64,000 nucleotides of DNA from Anomaloglossus baeobatrachus (GCF_048569485.1 NC_134357.1:332372742-332436741), one strand, 5' to 3'; shown: positions 10,601-21,850, numbered from the stretch's first letter. The notes: generated by a model from the sequence alone, not told the origin. Made by a program: numbers and translations.

Positions 10601-12168
10601 GTCTGGAACTACACCAACGTACTGGCACTTCATCTCCTTGACCGTGCAAATAACCACTCTGGTCAATTAATGTTTTTTATTGTCTCCATGACTACAGCTG
10701 ACTCCGATATTCATTCCGGGTATCAAGTAGACATCAGGTGTAGCCCTCACCAGGGTCACTGAGCTCCCCCATTCTAAAAGACTAGTCACACTTTGTCCAT
10801 GTACTACCAGAGAATACCTCTGTGGTGCGTCATCGATCGGATAAGGAGTCTATACCGCATGCCGCCCAAGCGTAGCACGAAACCGGTTTTACCCGGCTAC
10901 AACCCATCCGCTCCACCGTCGCTGATTTGGAGTTAGAATGCTCCTCCCCCTTTTGGGCAACCACCCTCTCTTGGGCACCCCATTATAGGGGGTAACATTC
11001 TGTGGCCTCCCCAGGAAATTATCAAGCACCAGTCCAATACAGTCCCTCAGTGCTCTGGGCATCTCCCTGGGCACCCTGTGTCTGTACTGGACACACAAGA
11101 GACTGTATGAACTGATCCATTGCCACCTCATTGAGACACTCTAACAGATCTTGCTGTTGCTGCCGCAGCTCCTGCTTCTGTCGCCATCCTGTAACGCCTG
11201 CCTGGATCCACAGACTCAGATGGGCTGTACTGGAAAGGCTAGAGGGAAGCCACTCACCAAGCAGGACCCCCAGAACCCTGAAACCCTTTAACCCCTATAC
11301 AGGGATTTGGAATTACACAGGGCCCTGGAGATCACTACCTGTGGAAGGCTGCAGTCCGAGAGAGTAGTCGTCAGGCAGGGTCAAACCAGGAATTGCAGAA
11401 CAGGGACAGAATCGGCAGGCAAGGACGTAATCGGAAACAAGCAGAGGTCAAAACTGGATTGGGCAGCGAGGTACAAAAACAGCAGGCAGAAGGGTAGTCA
11501 GGAAACAAGCGGTAATCAGCACACGAAATCACAGAACAGGACGAAACAGGAGCCAGAATTTCCAGAACTATCTCTGGCAGAGGTCAGCAGACAGGAGGGG
11601 CATTAAAAAGGGTGTGGTGTCTTCCCATAGGCTGTAGCTGAATGATGTTCCTTCAGCTGGGAGACACCCGCCACCTACAGTCAGCCAGTGACACTGCAGA
11701 TCCCCAAGAAACCCAGGCTAGTGAATGAGCGGAGCCTGCGCCCACTGGCGCCGCTGGCATCGACTCCTCTCCGATCACCAGCACCAATCTACGGCAGGAA
11801 CACGGCGTCGCCTGGAGATCGGAGCAGAAGTCGATGGAGTGGACTCCAGTGGTGACATAACACATACCTCCTGGCACCTCTGGCTGCCGGTCCCCTGCTG
11901 CTGCTGCTCCCGCTGCTGCTGCACAACAACCTGAATCAGGTGCTTTAACACCTCCTTCATTTCATCCAAATGCACTGCTCCACCCATGTCCACTGCTCCG
12001 CTCCAGGAGTCTTCGTGAACCCACCGGTCCATCGGCAACAGCTCCTTGCAACATGTAAGAGTAGAACAAAATCTTCGTGGACCCACCCATTCACAGGCAA
12101 ACAACACTCTGCGGCTGTTATCCGTCCCTCCTTGAATGCTGCCCGCACTCTAGCACCAAATGTGATGG
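10601..12168 (-). mobile_element. Fossil LTR-element internal region (gag-like)
   Basis: On the - strand this reads from a leader near 12165 into coding-like sequence. One stretch around 10980-11110 with MPRALRDCIGLVLDNF-type residues is reminiscent of SCAN/gag helices of Ty3-like elements of the Gmr1 kind; that resemblance is from memory and weak. CAG/CTG-rich runs occur at 11150-11180 and 11890-11925. The element is broken and is split from its continuation by the foldback element at 10041-10597. Confidence 0.35.
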
Positions 12169-12670
12169 GATTACTCCCTCTGCTTACTTCTCAAGGTAGA
12201 ACACTTTTCATTTAAAAGATCATTTGGTTTATTCAACAATACATAAACAACACTCCTGGTTACATAACACAAGCTTTCCTTTGGCTTTACAGGAAAACAT
12301 AACACTGTTTTCAGTCTGTTTAACTTGTAATACGCCCGCACAAATTTGGATACAACTTCTCTGCAGAAGTATTCCAGTGGAGCTATTTCAGTCTCCACTC
12401 ACTAACTACGGTCAGTGAACACACCCCTATCCAGATGTTCCTTCTCTATGTTTCACAAACCTACATACACTGACACCGGTCAGACGAAGCGAACCCTCTC
12501 TTTCCTTCAGTGGGCCCCTCCAGAGTTGTCACAACCTCCATACATGGTTCCGGTCAGGTCATAGATCTCTCTCTCTCAGAGAATTTCTTCCTAGCAACAA
12601 CACAGTTTCCCCACACTGACCATGTGTCAAACTTTCAGTCTCCATTGTGATACCTGAAATACACACATGA
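12169..12670 (-). mobile_element. Candidate fossil LTR, minus strand
   Basis: It lies directly upstream, in - strand terms, of the gag-like region. It contains an AATAAA-type signal in a pyrimidine/A-rich setting near 12228-12233 and ends toward the internal region near a TGGTGCTAGAG leader. No second LTR copy was found in the window, so the call rests on position and style only. Confidence 0.3.
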
Positions 12671-13048
12671 AAGGAGGAGAAAGGGGGTGACCCCGCTTAC
12701 CTGTACCCGAGATCCAATCCAGACCGTGCACGGAAAGAGAGAGGTAGGCAGACCTCAGCAGCAGCATGAATAGGGTAGATATCCAGCAATCTGGTCCAAA
12801 ATAGGTTAAAAATTCATTCTTTCTTCATTTCATGTTCAAGTTAAAAAAATTTCCATCATGAATTCATAGGAATACAGGTGAGAGGACGCGTTTCGAACAG
12901 AGTTTGTTCTTAGTCTGTCTCTAGTAAATGGACACTGACAGAGTGATTAAAAAGACATGAAACCGGACATGGAATCGGAAAAGACTGCACAGGTTCAAGG
13001 TGATACAGGTTTACATCACTTCTATGATACATACCCTCTGCCATGTTA
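12671..13048. mobile_element. Possible Penelope-like 3' tail relic
   Basis: No gene. On the - strand 12891-12913 carries a CGAAACGCGTCC block preceded by a short pairing segment (GAACA/TGTTC). This resembles the tail motif seen better at 38034-38060 and 62467-62494. The resemblance is degraded here. Confidence 0.35.
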
Positions 13049-13715
13049 CAGGCTGCATTATAAAATATGGAGAACTATGACAGTGCATTATAATATTTGA
13101 AAGACTATGTGGGTGCATTACAATATACGGAGGACTATGTGGGTGCATTATATTAAATGGAGGACTATGGGAAGCGTATTAAACTATATGGAGAACCTTG
13201 TGGGTGCATTATAATATATGGAACACTATAGAGTGTACATTATACTATATGAAGGACAAGGGGGGACATTATACTGTATGGAGGATTATGGGGTGTTCAA
13301 TATAATGTATGGAAGACTATGTGGTGTGAATTATACTATATGGAGGACTATGTGGGTGCATTATACTATATGGAGGACTATGACTATGGAGTGCATAATA
13401 CTATAGGGAGAACTATGGAGTGCATATGCTATATGGAGGACTGTGGGGAGGCCAATATACTATTTGGAGGGGTATATGGGAGCCTTTTTAATATTTGAAG
13501 GGTTATTTAGGAGCCCTTATACTTTATGGAGGTCTATTTGGGGGCCATCATACTGCATTTTGGGGGCCATTTTACAGTATAGTGTGAAGAGGTGTGGGGG
13601 CCATTATGCTGTTGTAATACCGATACACTTCATGGAGGGCTATGTGAAGGTCACAGTTGGGGGAACTGTTGTTGGCATCATATTTTATGGGTCCACTGAA
13701 AGGGGAATCTAGAGG
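13049..13715. repeat. Degenerate minisatellite, about 35-bp unit
   Basis: A loose tandem array of GCATTATACTATATGGAGGACTATG-like units with frequent small length changes. Copies drift toward the right end (GGGCCATTATAC, TTTATGGAGGG). Open frames across it are Tyr/Gly/Ile-rich repeats and are not genes. The unit resembles in style, but does not match, the 35-bp array in the BLCAP intron. Confidence 0.75.
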
Positions 13716-13834
13716 CTCAATAGGAGGAAAAATACTTTATAAGGGCTGCAAAGCTGTGACATATGTTCTTTAGTGACCCAGACAAATATACATACAGATT
13801 TCTATGTACACCCCTGATTTGGGTTATTGTATAC

Positions 13835-13990
13835 TAACCCCTTCATGACTACAATTTATATTTTTTGCTTTTTTGTATATTCCTCTGCTTTTCCAAAGAG
13901 CCATAACTTTTCTATTTTCTCATATATAGACATATGAGATCTTGTTTTTTGTGGGATGAGTTGTAATTTTGAACATATATAAGGTATATA
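13835..13990. mobile_element. Truncated CCCCTTCA-ended repeat
   Basis: The sequence AACCCCTTCATGAC at 13838-13851 matches the terminus of the element at 25260-26523. Following A/T-rich sequence with AGAGCCATAAC also parallels that element in reverse. The unit is cut at 13990 by the LTR-type unit that follows. Confidence 0.5.
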
Positions 13991-15098
13991 TGTGACGCCC
14001 CTGGACTATCAGGTCGTCACAGGGTATTGCACAATCTGCCCTCCCGTGCAGTATCCACCTCCTCCTTGGTTATGGGTCCCCAACTATATGGTGTTGCCTA
14101 TATCAGCTAATCAAAATCCTAGGTACTCTCTGCACCACACCCACCAAACACACCAGTGGACGGTTTGAGTGGAATAGAGTCGCCCACCTGGGGGGTTGGA
14201 GAGGGGAGGTCAGGAGTGTCAGAAGTGAGGAGTTGTAGTTTAGAAGTGAAAAAGAGAGGAGGTCAGGAGCAGGGCTCCTAGGAAGCTAGCTAGGTGGCAG
14301 ACAGTGGTCTGGGCCTAGAAGAGTTGGACCTCTGGTTGCAGGTGATCGTGGCAAGGGGCACAGAACTGTCCAGGAGGACAGCCGGTGGCCTTGCACCATC
14401 ATCGGGCTGGGACCAGGGCACGACGGGGTACGTGGACCCTAGGTCAGGGAGTAGCTTCAGGCAACCTGACAATTCACCCGACGAAAACGGAACCATCAAG
14501 GTTCGCTCTCCACCCGCTCCAAAATCGTGGTACTAGCGCAACAAGGGGGATAGGACTTTCCACTCAAAACGGTCCAGAAAATCCCAAGCGTGAACCCTGA
14601 GAGCAAGCTACCACACTTAGCCATAGTGGGGAGCGGGACCCGGCAAGTTTCATACTACTGGGACCAACAGAGAAGTAAACTTAGTGCCAGGAGGCAGGTC
14701 ACGAATCACCAGGCAGCACCATTGGGGACGGGACCCGAACTAGCTCCCCTCAGCGGCAGCGGTATCCAGAACTTTGGCTTATCCAGTTGTCGGTGTCAGC
14801 TTAATGGACTGAGTGAGTACATAAGTGACCCCTTTACATCCTATGGCACTCTCCCCCACCATCACCGAGCCCCGGGGTATTCCCCCTACCCGTGGAGGGG
14901 CACAACACCTGGCTGCCCCATTCCATCATCCCCGGGTACTCCCAACTGCAGCGGTGGTACTTCTAATTACCACATACCACGGGTGGCGTCTCGAACTCTG
15001 ATACATCCCCCTGTAAATACCCCCTTCATTTGAGAGACCCCTTGAACCACCGTGGATCCGGATCCGAGCAGCTCGGCTTCTGGCAGTGGGGCCGCACA
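13991..15098 (+). mobile_element. Fossil LTR-like unit (family B)
   Basis: It starts TGTGACGCCCCTGGACTATC and ends GGGGCCGCACA, so it has TG...CA style termini. Copies are found at 16940-18968 (interrupted, 5'-truncated) and at 17506-18642 (reverse orientation). Shared landmarks are GTGGACCCTAGGTCAGGGAG, GCAAGCTACCACACTTAGCC and the GGATCCGGATCCGAGCAGC tail. About 1.1 kb, without coding sequence of its own; broken and old. Confidence 0.6.
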
Positions 15099-15288
15099 TA
15101 AATATATATACACAATGTGTCAGCACGCTGCAATTAATGAATACATGAACTCCACTTTTACTGCAAACATTAAAAGCGGAAGGTTTTTAGCATTTCTTTA
15201 AAACATAAGGTTTCTTTAAAACCTAATCCGGCCGATAAGGCTGAGGGATCCGGACCGCCCTCGCTCCTGGCAAGCACTCCGCCGCCAC
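15099..15288. repeat. TA-rich tract and half of an inverted-repeat unit
   Basis: After a short ATATATATAC tract, 15121-15215 repeats almost exactly the sequence at 19043-19130 (GCACGCTGCAATTAATGAAT onward, with AAAAGCGGA). In the second place the sequence is one arm of an inverted repeat. Shared sequence beyond the LTR end suggests that the two loci are related by duplication or that both LTRs entered the same repeat type. Confidence 0.6.
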
Positions 15289-15291
15289 TAA

Positions 15292-15881
15292 GGGCCGCTT
15301 TACACGCTACGACATCGCTAAAGCGATGTTGTTGGGGTCACGGAATTTGTGACGCACATCCGGCCACGTTAACGATGTCGTTGCATGTGACACCTATGAG
15401 CGATTTTGAATCGTTGAAAAAACGTTCAAAATCGCTAATTGGTGACATGAGGGTCCATTCCCAATTATTGTTGCAGCTGCAGGTACGATGTTGTTCGTAG
15501 TTCCTGCGGCATCACATCGCTATGTGTGACACCGCAGGAACGAGGAACCTCACCTTACCTGCGTCCGCCGGCAATGAGGAATGAAGGAGGTGGGCGGGAT
15601 GTTACATCCCGCTCATCTCCGCCCCTCCGCTTCTATTGGCCGTCCGCTTAGTGACATCGCGGTGACGTCGCGGTGATGCCGAACGCACCTCCCCCTTGAG
15701 GGAGAGATTGTTCGGCAGTCACAGCGATGTCGCTGAACAGGTATGTGCGTGTGACGCTGCCGTAGCGATAATGTTCGCTACGGCAGCGATCACCACATAT
15801 CGGCAGTACGATGGGGGCAGGTGCTATCGCGCTCGACATCGCCAGCAAATGCTAGCGATGTCTCAGTGTGTAAAGCGGCCC
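15292..15881. mobile_element. Foldback element with TAA target duplication
   Basis: The termini GGGCCGCTTTACACGCT and the pairing right end AGTGTGTAAAGCGGCCC are inverted repeats. They are flanked by TAA at 15289-15291 and 15882-15884. The interior has CGCTACGGCAGCG and CGATGTCGC palindromes and the shared CCGCCCCTCCGCTTCTATTG block. No transposase frame. Confidence 0.88.
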
Positions 15882-15884
15882 TAA

Positions 15885-16680
15885 CCCCGTCCTCGGCGGA
15901 CGCCGAGCTGCCTGCTCCCACCATGGCAGCGGAACCTTCAGCCTCCGTTTATGAAGACACAGCTGCAGAACTCCCGATTCCGTCACGACCACGGTCACCC
16001 CGACACCAGCCCGACCAGACCAGGCCGCATCACCGGGCCCGTCCTTAGAGGCGGAGCACCCGGACCCTGAAACCCCGGCTGCAGAGCAGTCGGTTCCTTT
16101 GCCCACAATGGCAGAGGTGGAGCCTGAAGAGCTGCCGGTTCCGCCACCGCGCAGCATCCCGACAGCTGTTGGTGCCGCAAGAGTACAATTAAAACCTATG
16201 CCAGCTTGGGAGCCGAGGCCAGACGCTGACACCCCCTACTGGGAATGACATCAAGAGAAGCTGCAGATGGAGATGACAGCACAAGACCGGCGACGACGGA
16301 AACTTGCCGCCTGCAACCGAGAAGAAAAAGAACAGGTGAGGAGTGCTGCTTCCCAAGTCCGAGGGCCACGGTGCCGTGATCTGGTGGATCGTTTTGACCC
16401 TGTACAAGGATGGGGGTTCATCCGGGAGGCAGGCCTCACAGCCGGGGTATTTGTGTCCCGACGGGATGTGCACAGCACCTCCCCAGGGGACACCCCAAGC
16501 GAAACCTAGTGCCAGAAGATATGGTTACCTATACTCGGCATTGTGGAGAGCGGGGCTGGTATGGCCTAGATGTGCTCAAACAAGTGATGATGGAGGAAGA
16601 ATTTGTACCGGCGTCAGTGGTGCGTAGTCGCAAGGAAGCGTGGCTACGGGACCTGGTCGTGTAATATGAAAAGTCTAAAC
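15885..16680 (+). mobile_element. Fossil LTR-element internal region with cold-shock-like domain
   Basis: GC-rich coding-like sequence. A frame at 16267-16509 begins with a basic coiled stretch (DRRRRKLAACNREEKEQ) and continues into a segment with GWGFIREAG and VFVSRRDV. These have the spacing and shape of the RNP1 (GxGFI) and RNP2 (VFV) strands of a cold-shock domain; the catalogue match is from memory. Family-B LTR units flank it on both sides, which suggests internal sequence of that family. The element is broken and its full gene is not reconstructed here. Confidence 0.45.
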
Positions 16681-16939
16681 TGTAAGGTATCTCTGTTTCT
16701 TTTATTGTTTTACAAAGTTTGTTATTTTTCATATAGAAAAATGTTAGGACAGTGTTTTAATCAACAAGGTTTAAATCAGCAAAGAAAGTTACCTGATTGC
16801 AAAGAAGATTTTATAGTGTGTGCACCAGGTGCATGGACTTCGTTTTATTTATGCACCAATATTTTGTAGTAGTAAAAATGGACCATGGTCATGGGACTGG
16901 TTGTGACCAATACAGAGTTGTGTATTGTAAATTGGTAAA
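16681..16939. other. A/T-rich spacer
   Basis: No gene is recognised. It may be the 3' part of the same retroelement internal region. One 88-codon open frame crosses it without any motif I know. Confidence 0.3.
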
Positions 16940-18964
16940 TTAGAGAGGGGAAGTCAGGATTGTCAGAAGTGAGGAGTTGTAGTTTAGAAGTGAAAGAGAG
17001 AGGAGGTCAGAAGCAGGGCTCCTAGGAAGCCATCTAGGTGACAGACAGTGGTCTGGGCCTAGAGGAGCTGGACCTCCGGTTGCAAAGGATCGTGGCAAGG
17101 GGCACGGAACTGTCGAGGAGGACAGCCGGCGGCCTTGCACTATCACCGGGCTAGGACCAGGGCACGACGGGGTATGTGGACCCTAGAGAACGGAGCCTTC
17201 AAGAACAACTCTCCACCCGCTGCTAAATCAGCGTACTAGCGCAACGAGGGGGATAGGACTTTCCACTCAAAACGGTCCAAAAAAAAATCCCAAGCGTGAA
17301 CCCTGAGAGCAAGCTCCCACACTTAGCCATAGTGGGGAGCGGGACCCGGAAAGTTCCATACTACCAAGACCAACAGAGAAGTAAACTTAGTGCCAGGAGG
17401 CAGGTCACAGATCACCAGGCAGCACCATTTGGGATGGGACCTGAACTAGCTCCCCTCAGCGGCAGCGGTATCCAGAACTTTGGTTTATCCAGTTGTCGGT
17501 GTCAGTGTGCCGCCCCCCCGTGTCAGTAGCCGAGCTGCTCGGATAAGGATCCGCGGTGGCTCGAGGGGCATATGGACCAGGAGGGGGGTGTCTCGTGGCC
17601 ACTCGAATGAAGGGGGTTATTTACAAGGGATTATATTTAGAGTTCGTGACGCCACCCGTGGTGTGTGGTAAGGTGGAGTATCACCGCTGCAGCTGGGAGT
17701 ATCCGGTGGCGATGGAGTGGGCAGCAAGGTGTTTAACCCCTCCACGGGTAGGGGGGAATGCCCCAGGACTCGGTGATGGTGACAGACATGTGCCGTTGGG
17801 GAGGTAAGGGTCACTTGCGTACTCACTCAGTCCAATAACGCTGACACCGACAACTTTAGTAAACCAAAGTTCTGGACACCGCTGCCGCTGTCCCGTTTCT
17901 ACTGGTGTTGCCTGTTGATCTGTGACCTTTCCCTTGGCACCTTGTTTCCTTCTAGTTGGTCCCTGTAGCTTGAAACTAGTCGGGTCCCGCTCCCCAGTGT
18001 GGCTAACTGAGGGAGCTTGCTCTCAGGGTTCACACTGGGGATTTCCTGGACCGTATTTGTGAAAAGTCCTATCCCTCTCGTTGCGCTAGTACCCCGATTT
18101 TGGAGCGGGTGGAGAGTGGATCTTGAAGTCTCCATTCTCGTCGGGTAAATTGTTAGGTTGCCTGGAGCTACTCCCTGACCTAGGGTCCACGTACCCCGTC
18201 GTGCCCTGGTCCCAGCCCGGTGATAGTACAAGGCCGCCGGCTGTCCTCCACGACAATGCCATGCGCCTTGTCACGATCCCCTGCGACCGGGGGTCCAGCT
18301 CCCACCAAGCCCAGACCAACGTCTGCTACCTAGTAGTTCCAAGGAGCCCAGCTCCTGACCTCCTCTCACTTTCACCTCCAACACAACACTCTCCCTTTCT
18401 CTGACTGACTCCTGACACTACTGACCTCCCCTTAACCAACCCCCCAAGTGGGCAACCCTATTACACTCAGGCCATCCACTGGTGTGTCTGGTGGGTGTGG
18501 TGCAGAGTGTTTCTAGGATATTCATTAGCTGGTTTTGGCAAAACCAATGGTTAGGGACCCGTAACCAAGGAGGAGGTGGATATTGCACAGAAGGGCAGAT
18601 TGCACAATACCCTGTGACGACCTGATAGGCCCGGGCGTCACATCAGCTTAATGGACTGAGTGAGTACGCAAGTGACCCCTTTGTATCCTACGGCACTCTC
18701 CCCCACCATCATTGAGCCCCGGGGTATTCCCCCTACCCGTGGAGGGTCACAACACCTGGCTGCCCCATTCCATCATCCTCTGGTACTCCCAACTGCTGCG
18801 GTGGTACTCCTAATTACCATATACCACAGGTGGCATCACGAACTCTGATACATCCCCCTGTAAATACCTCTTCATTTGAGTGGCCGCATGACCCCCGGGT
18901 CCGGAGACCCCTCAAGCCACCGCGGATCCGGATCCGAGCAGCTCGGCTGCTGGCACGGGGGCGG

Positions 18965-18968
<4 letters not shown>
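16940..18968 (+). mobile_element. Family-B LTR-like unit split by an inverted copy
   Basis: The left part (16940-17505) and the right part (18643-18968) together parallel 14195-15098. The break falls inside the shared word GTGTCAGCTTAATGG, which is uninterrupted in the other copy. The left end is truncated relative to 13991. A (TA)n tract follows at once on the right. It is an old element serving as a target for a younger relative. Confidence 0.75.
17506..18642 (-). mobile_element. Nested solo LTR-like unit, family B, with TCAG duplication
   Basis: It begins TGTGCCGCC and ends GGGCGTCACA. TCAG stands on both sides (17502-17505 and 18643-18646), while the uninterrupted copy at 13991-15098 has one TCAG at that point. 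It reads on the - strand from TGTGACGCCCGGGCC. Length is 1137 bp. The 4-bp duplication and TG...CA ends fit LTR-retroelement integration. No internal region, hence a solo LTR. Confidence 0.8.

Positions 18969-19026
<58 letters not shown>
18969..19026. repeat. (TA)n microsatellite
   Basis: About 28 uninterrupted TA dinucleotides, passing into a short CACACACA run. Another copy of the adjoining sequence at 15100-15120 has only a few TA units, so the tract has expanded or contracted between the two loci. Confidence 0.97.
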
Positions 19027-19036
<10 letters not shown>

Positions 19037-19039
19037 ATG

Positions 19040-19250
19040 TGGTAGCACGCTGCAATTAATGAATACATGAACTCCACTTTTGCTGCAAACATTAAAAGCG
19101 GAACGTTTTTAGCGTTTCTTTAAAACATAAGTCCATAAAAGCCCTGGCCTGGTTGGGTGGTTTCATGCTTTTTGATCAAAAATACTAAGTACCTTATGTT
19201 TTTAAAGGTGATATAGCAATAGTGGAGCTCATGTATTCATTAATCGCAGT
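19040..19250. repeat. Inverted repeat, about 80-bp arms
   Basis: GCAATTAATGAATACATGAA near 19050 is answered by its near complement CATGTATTCATTAATCGC near 19230. TTTAAAACATAAG near 19120 pairs with CTTATGTTTTTAAAG near 19193. A small foldback element or stem; one arm only is present at 15121-15215. Confidence 0.75.
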
Positions 19251-19700
19251 GAAGAAATAAATGAATACATTCAGTTTGTGGCATTTTGGGTGGCATTTTC
19301 TTAGACCTGTACCTTTTATATTTTTCAGTCTGTGTTTCTATGTGACCGCTTGTTTCTTCCCTGATGATCTGTCGCTTCTATTGTTACCATTTTGATAGTA
19401 CGTATGATTATTTGATTTTTATGGCCATTTTTGGTCATGGTGGGGTGACTGAAGCCACAGCCCCTTGCCTCATCCACATGTTCCCCCATTCCTGCAATGA
19501 TTGTGATGGCTATGAGGGGTGTTTGTAGCTATTCCTGATATTGGGATGATGGAGAGTCTGGTTTTATTGGTGGACTGCACCTCTTTAAGCTCTAGGCTGA
19601 TTCCTAATGTGCAGCGCCCATGCACAGCGTCCTGAGGTGTCACAATGATTCCTTCCCTAATAGCAGACATACAGGAGCTCTCAGCAGTTCGCCATTGTCA
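19251..19700. other. Upstream flank of BLCAP
   Basis: Unique-looking sequence without a long open frame or clear transposon end. It passes into the CpG-containing promoter area of BLCAP. Nothing more specific can be supported. Confidence 0.4.
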
Positions 19701-19705
19701 CACTA

Positions 19706-19796
19706 GCAGCTCGCCGCCTTGTGGCTGAATACGGGATATGTTGTGTCTGAATAATAACTTATTGCAAGTTCCTGTGTCTGAACACCAGGGGGCGAA
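19706..19796. promoter_or_regulatory. Two CTCF-like motifs upstream of BLCAP
   Basis: ACACCAGGGGGCGA at 19782-19795 fits the CTCF core CCASYAGRKGGC closely. A second, weaker match, GCCGCCTTGTGG, lies on the other strand near 19711-19722. Both are within about 200 bp upstream of the probable first exon. Motif matches only; occupancy is unknown. Confidence 0.5.
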
Positions 19797-19819
19797 GTCG
19801 CCCATGTTATGAAGCGACG

Positions 19820-19880
19820 AGGCCTGTGACGTCGTGACGTAGAAAGACGTATGACGTGAACTCTTAGCGTTCCGTCAGCT
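19820..19880 (+). promoter_or_regulatory. Probable BLCAP core promoter with three CRE half sites
   Basis: TGACGT occurs at 19827-19832, 19835-19840 and 19852-19857, a cluster of CREB/ATF half sites in 31 bp. CpG dinucleotides are locally frequent. No TATA box is evident. The position just before a sequence with good splice donors supports a promoter for the non-coding first exon; the exact start of transcription cannot be read from sequence. Confidence 0.5.
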
Positions 19881-19912
19881 GCGTGTGTGTGGGAGCCTCG
19901 GCCTGGAGTACA
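19860..19912 (+). other. BLCAP: BLCAP exon 1 (non-coding), approximate
   Basis: BLCAP is known to have a non-coding 5' exon followed by one intron and a single coding exon. Candidate donors are ACA|GTAAGAG after 19912 and GCG|GTAATT after 19925. The first is the better match overall. The exon start is a guess from the CRE cluster. No ATG-led frame of note is present. Confidence 0.45.
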
Positions 19913-20172
19913 GTAAGAGCGAGCGGTAATTATAGGGTTAATACAGTGCTGTTCTGGGGGCGCTGAAAGAAGGCTGCGGGGGTCCTCTGTGGGGGCTGCA
20001 GGTAGTGGGAGATAGCATGGAAAGTTATGTGAGGGGAGACACAAGGTGAGAGCTGCCACAGAGAAGCCCAGGTGACAGGATGTGACAGTGATGGAGGACG
20101 TGACAGCAGCTTGTGATGGGGGAACTAAAGCTATGTGCATGAAAGAGGAAAGGCTGTAATTATTGGGGGCAG

Positions 20173-21850
20173 AAATGGATATACAGGGGCTGGACTGTAT
20201 GGTGTGGGGGCAGATATACAGGGGCTGGACTGTATGGTGTGGGGGCAGATATACAGGGGCTGCACTGTATGGTGTGGGGGCAGATATACAGGGGCTGGAC
20301 TGTATGGTGTGGGGGCAGATATACAGGGGCTGCACTGTATGGTGTGGGGGCAGATATACAGGGGCTGCACTGTATGGTGTGGGGGCAGATATACAGGGGC
20401 TGCACTGTATGGTGTGGGGGCAGATATACAGGGGCTGCACTGTATGGTGTGGGGGCAGATATACAGGGGCTGCACTGTATGGTGTGGGGCAGATATACAG
20501 GGGCTGCGCTGTATGGTGTGGGGGCAGATATACAGGGGCTGCGCTGTATGGTGTGGGGGCAGATATACAGGGGCTGCGCTGTATGGTGTGGGGGCAGATA
20601 TACAGGGGCTGCGCTGTATGGTGTGGGGGCAGATATACAGGGGCTGCGCTGTATGGTGTGGGGGCAGATATACAGGGGCTGCACTGTATGGTGTGGGGGC
20701 AGATATACAGGGGCTGCACTGTATGGTGTGGGGGCAGATATACAGGGGCTGCACTGTATGGTGTGGGGCAGATATACAGGGGCTGCGCTGTATGGTGTGG
20801 GGGCAGATATACAGGGGCTGCGCTGTATGGTGTGGGGGCAGATATACAGGGGCTGCGCTGTATGGTGTGGGGGCAGATATACAGGGGCTGCGCTGTATGG
20901 TGTGGGGGCAGATATACAGGGGCTGCGCTGTATGGTGTGGGGGCAGATATACAGGGGCTGCGCTGTATGGTGTGGGGGCAGATATACAGGGGCTGCGCTG
21001 TATGGTGTGGGGCAGATATACAGGGGCTGTGCTGTATGGTTTGGGGGCAGATATACAGGGGCTGCGCTGTATGGTGTGGGGGCAGATATACAGGGGCTGC
21101 GCTGTATGGTGTGGGGGCAGATATACAGGGGCTGCGCTGTATGGTGTGGGGGCAGATATACAGGGGCTGCGCTGTATGGTGTGGGGCCAGATATACAGGG
21201 GCTGCGCTGTATGGTGTGGGGCCAGATATACAGGGGCTGGACTGTATGGTGTGGGGGCAGATATACAGGGGCTGGACTGTATGGTGTGGGGGCAGATATA
21301 CAGGGGCTGGACTGTATGGTGTGGGGGCAGATATACAGGGGCTGCACTGTATGGTGTGGGGGCAGATATACAGGGGCTGTACTGTATGGTGTGGGGGCAG
21401 ATATACAGGGGCTGTACTGTATGGTGTGGGGGCAGATATACAGGGGCTGGACTGTATGGTGTGGGGGCAGATATACAGGGGCTGCACTGTATGGTGTGGG
21501 GGCAGATATACAGGGGCTGCACTGTATGGTGTGGGGGCAGATATACAGGGGCTGCACTGTATGGTGTGGGGGCAGATATACAGGGGCTGTACTGTATGGT
21601 TTGGGGGCAGATATACAGGGGCTGCACTGTATGGTGTGGGGGCAGATATACAGGGGCTGGACTGTATGGTGTGGGGGCAGATATACAGGGGCTGCACTGT
21701 ATGGTGTGGGGGCAGATATACAGGGGCTGGACTGTATGGTGTGGGGGCAGATATACAGGGGCTGGACTGTATGGTGTGGGGGCAGATATACAGGGGCTGC
21801 ACTGTATGGTGTGGGGGCAGATATACAGGGGCTGCACTGTATGGTGTGGG
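20173..21850. repeat. 35-bp minisatellite, about 48 copies
   Basis: The unit has CAGATATACAGGGGCTG followed by a variable dinucleotide (GA, CA, CG or TA), then CTGTATGGTGTGGGGG. Copies are nearly identical apart from that position and a few 34-bp units near 20485, 20767 and 21011. The central block 20490-21230 is dominated by the CGCTG variant. Since 35 is not a multiple of three and the unit contains no stop in any frame, all six frames stay open for over 460 codons; these are artefacts, not genes. G-runs of four and five bases alternate along the + strand. Confidence 0.97.
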
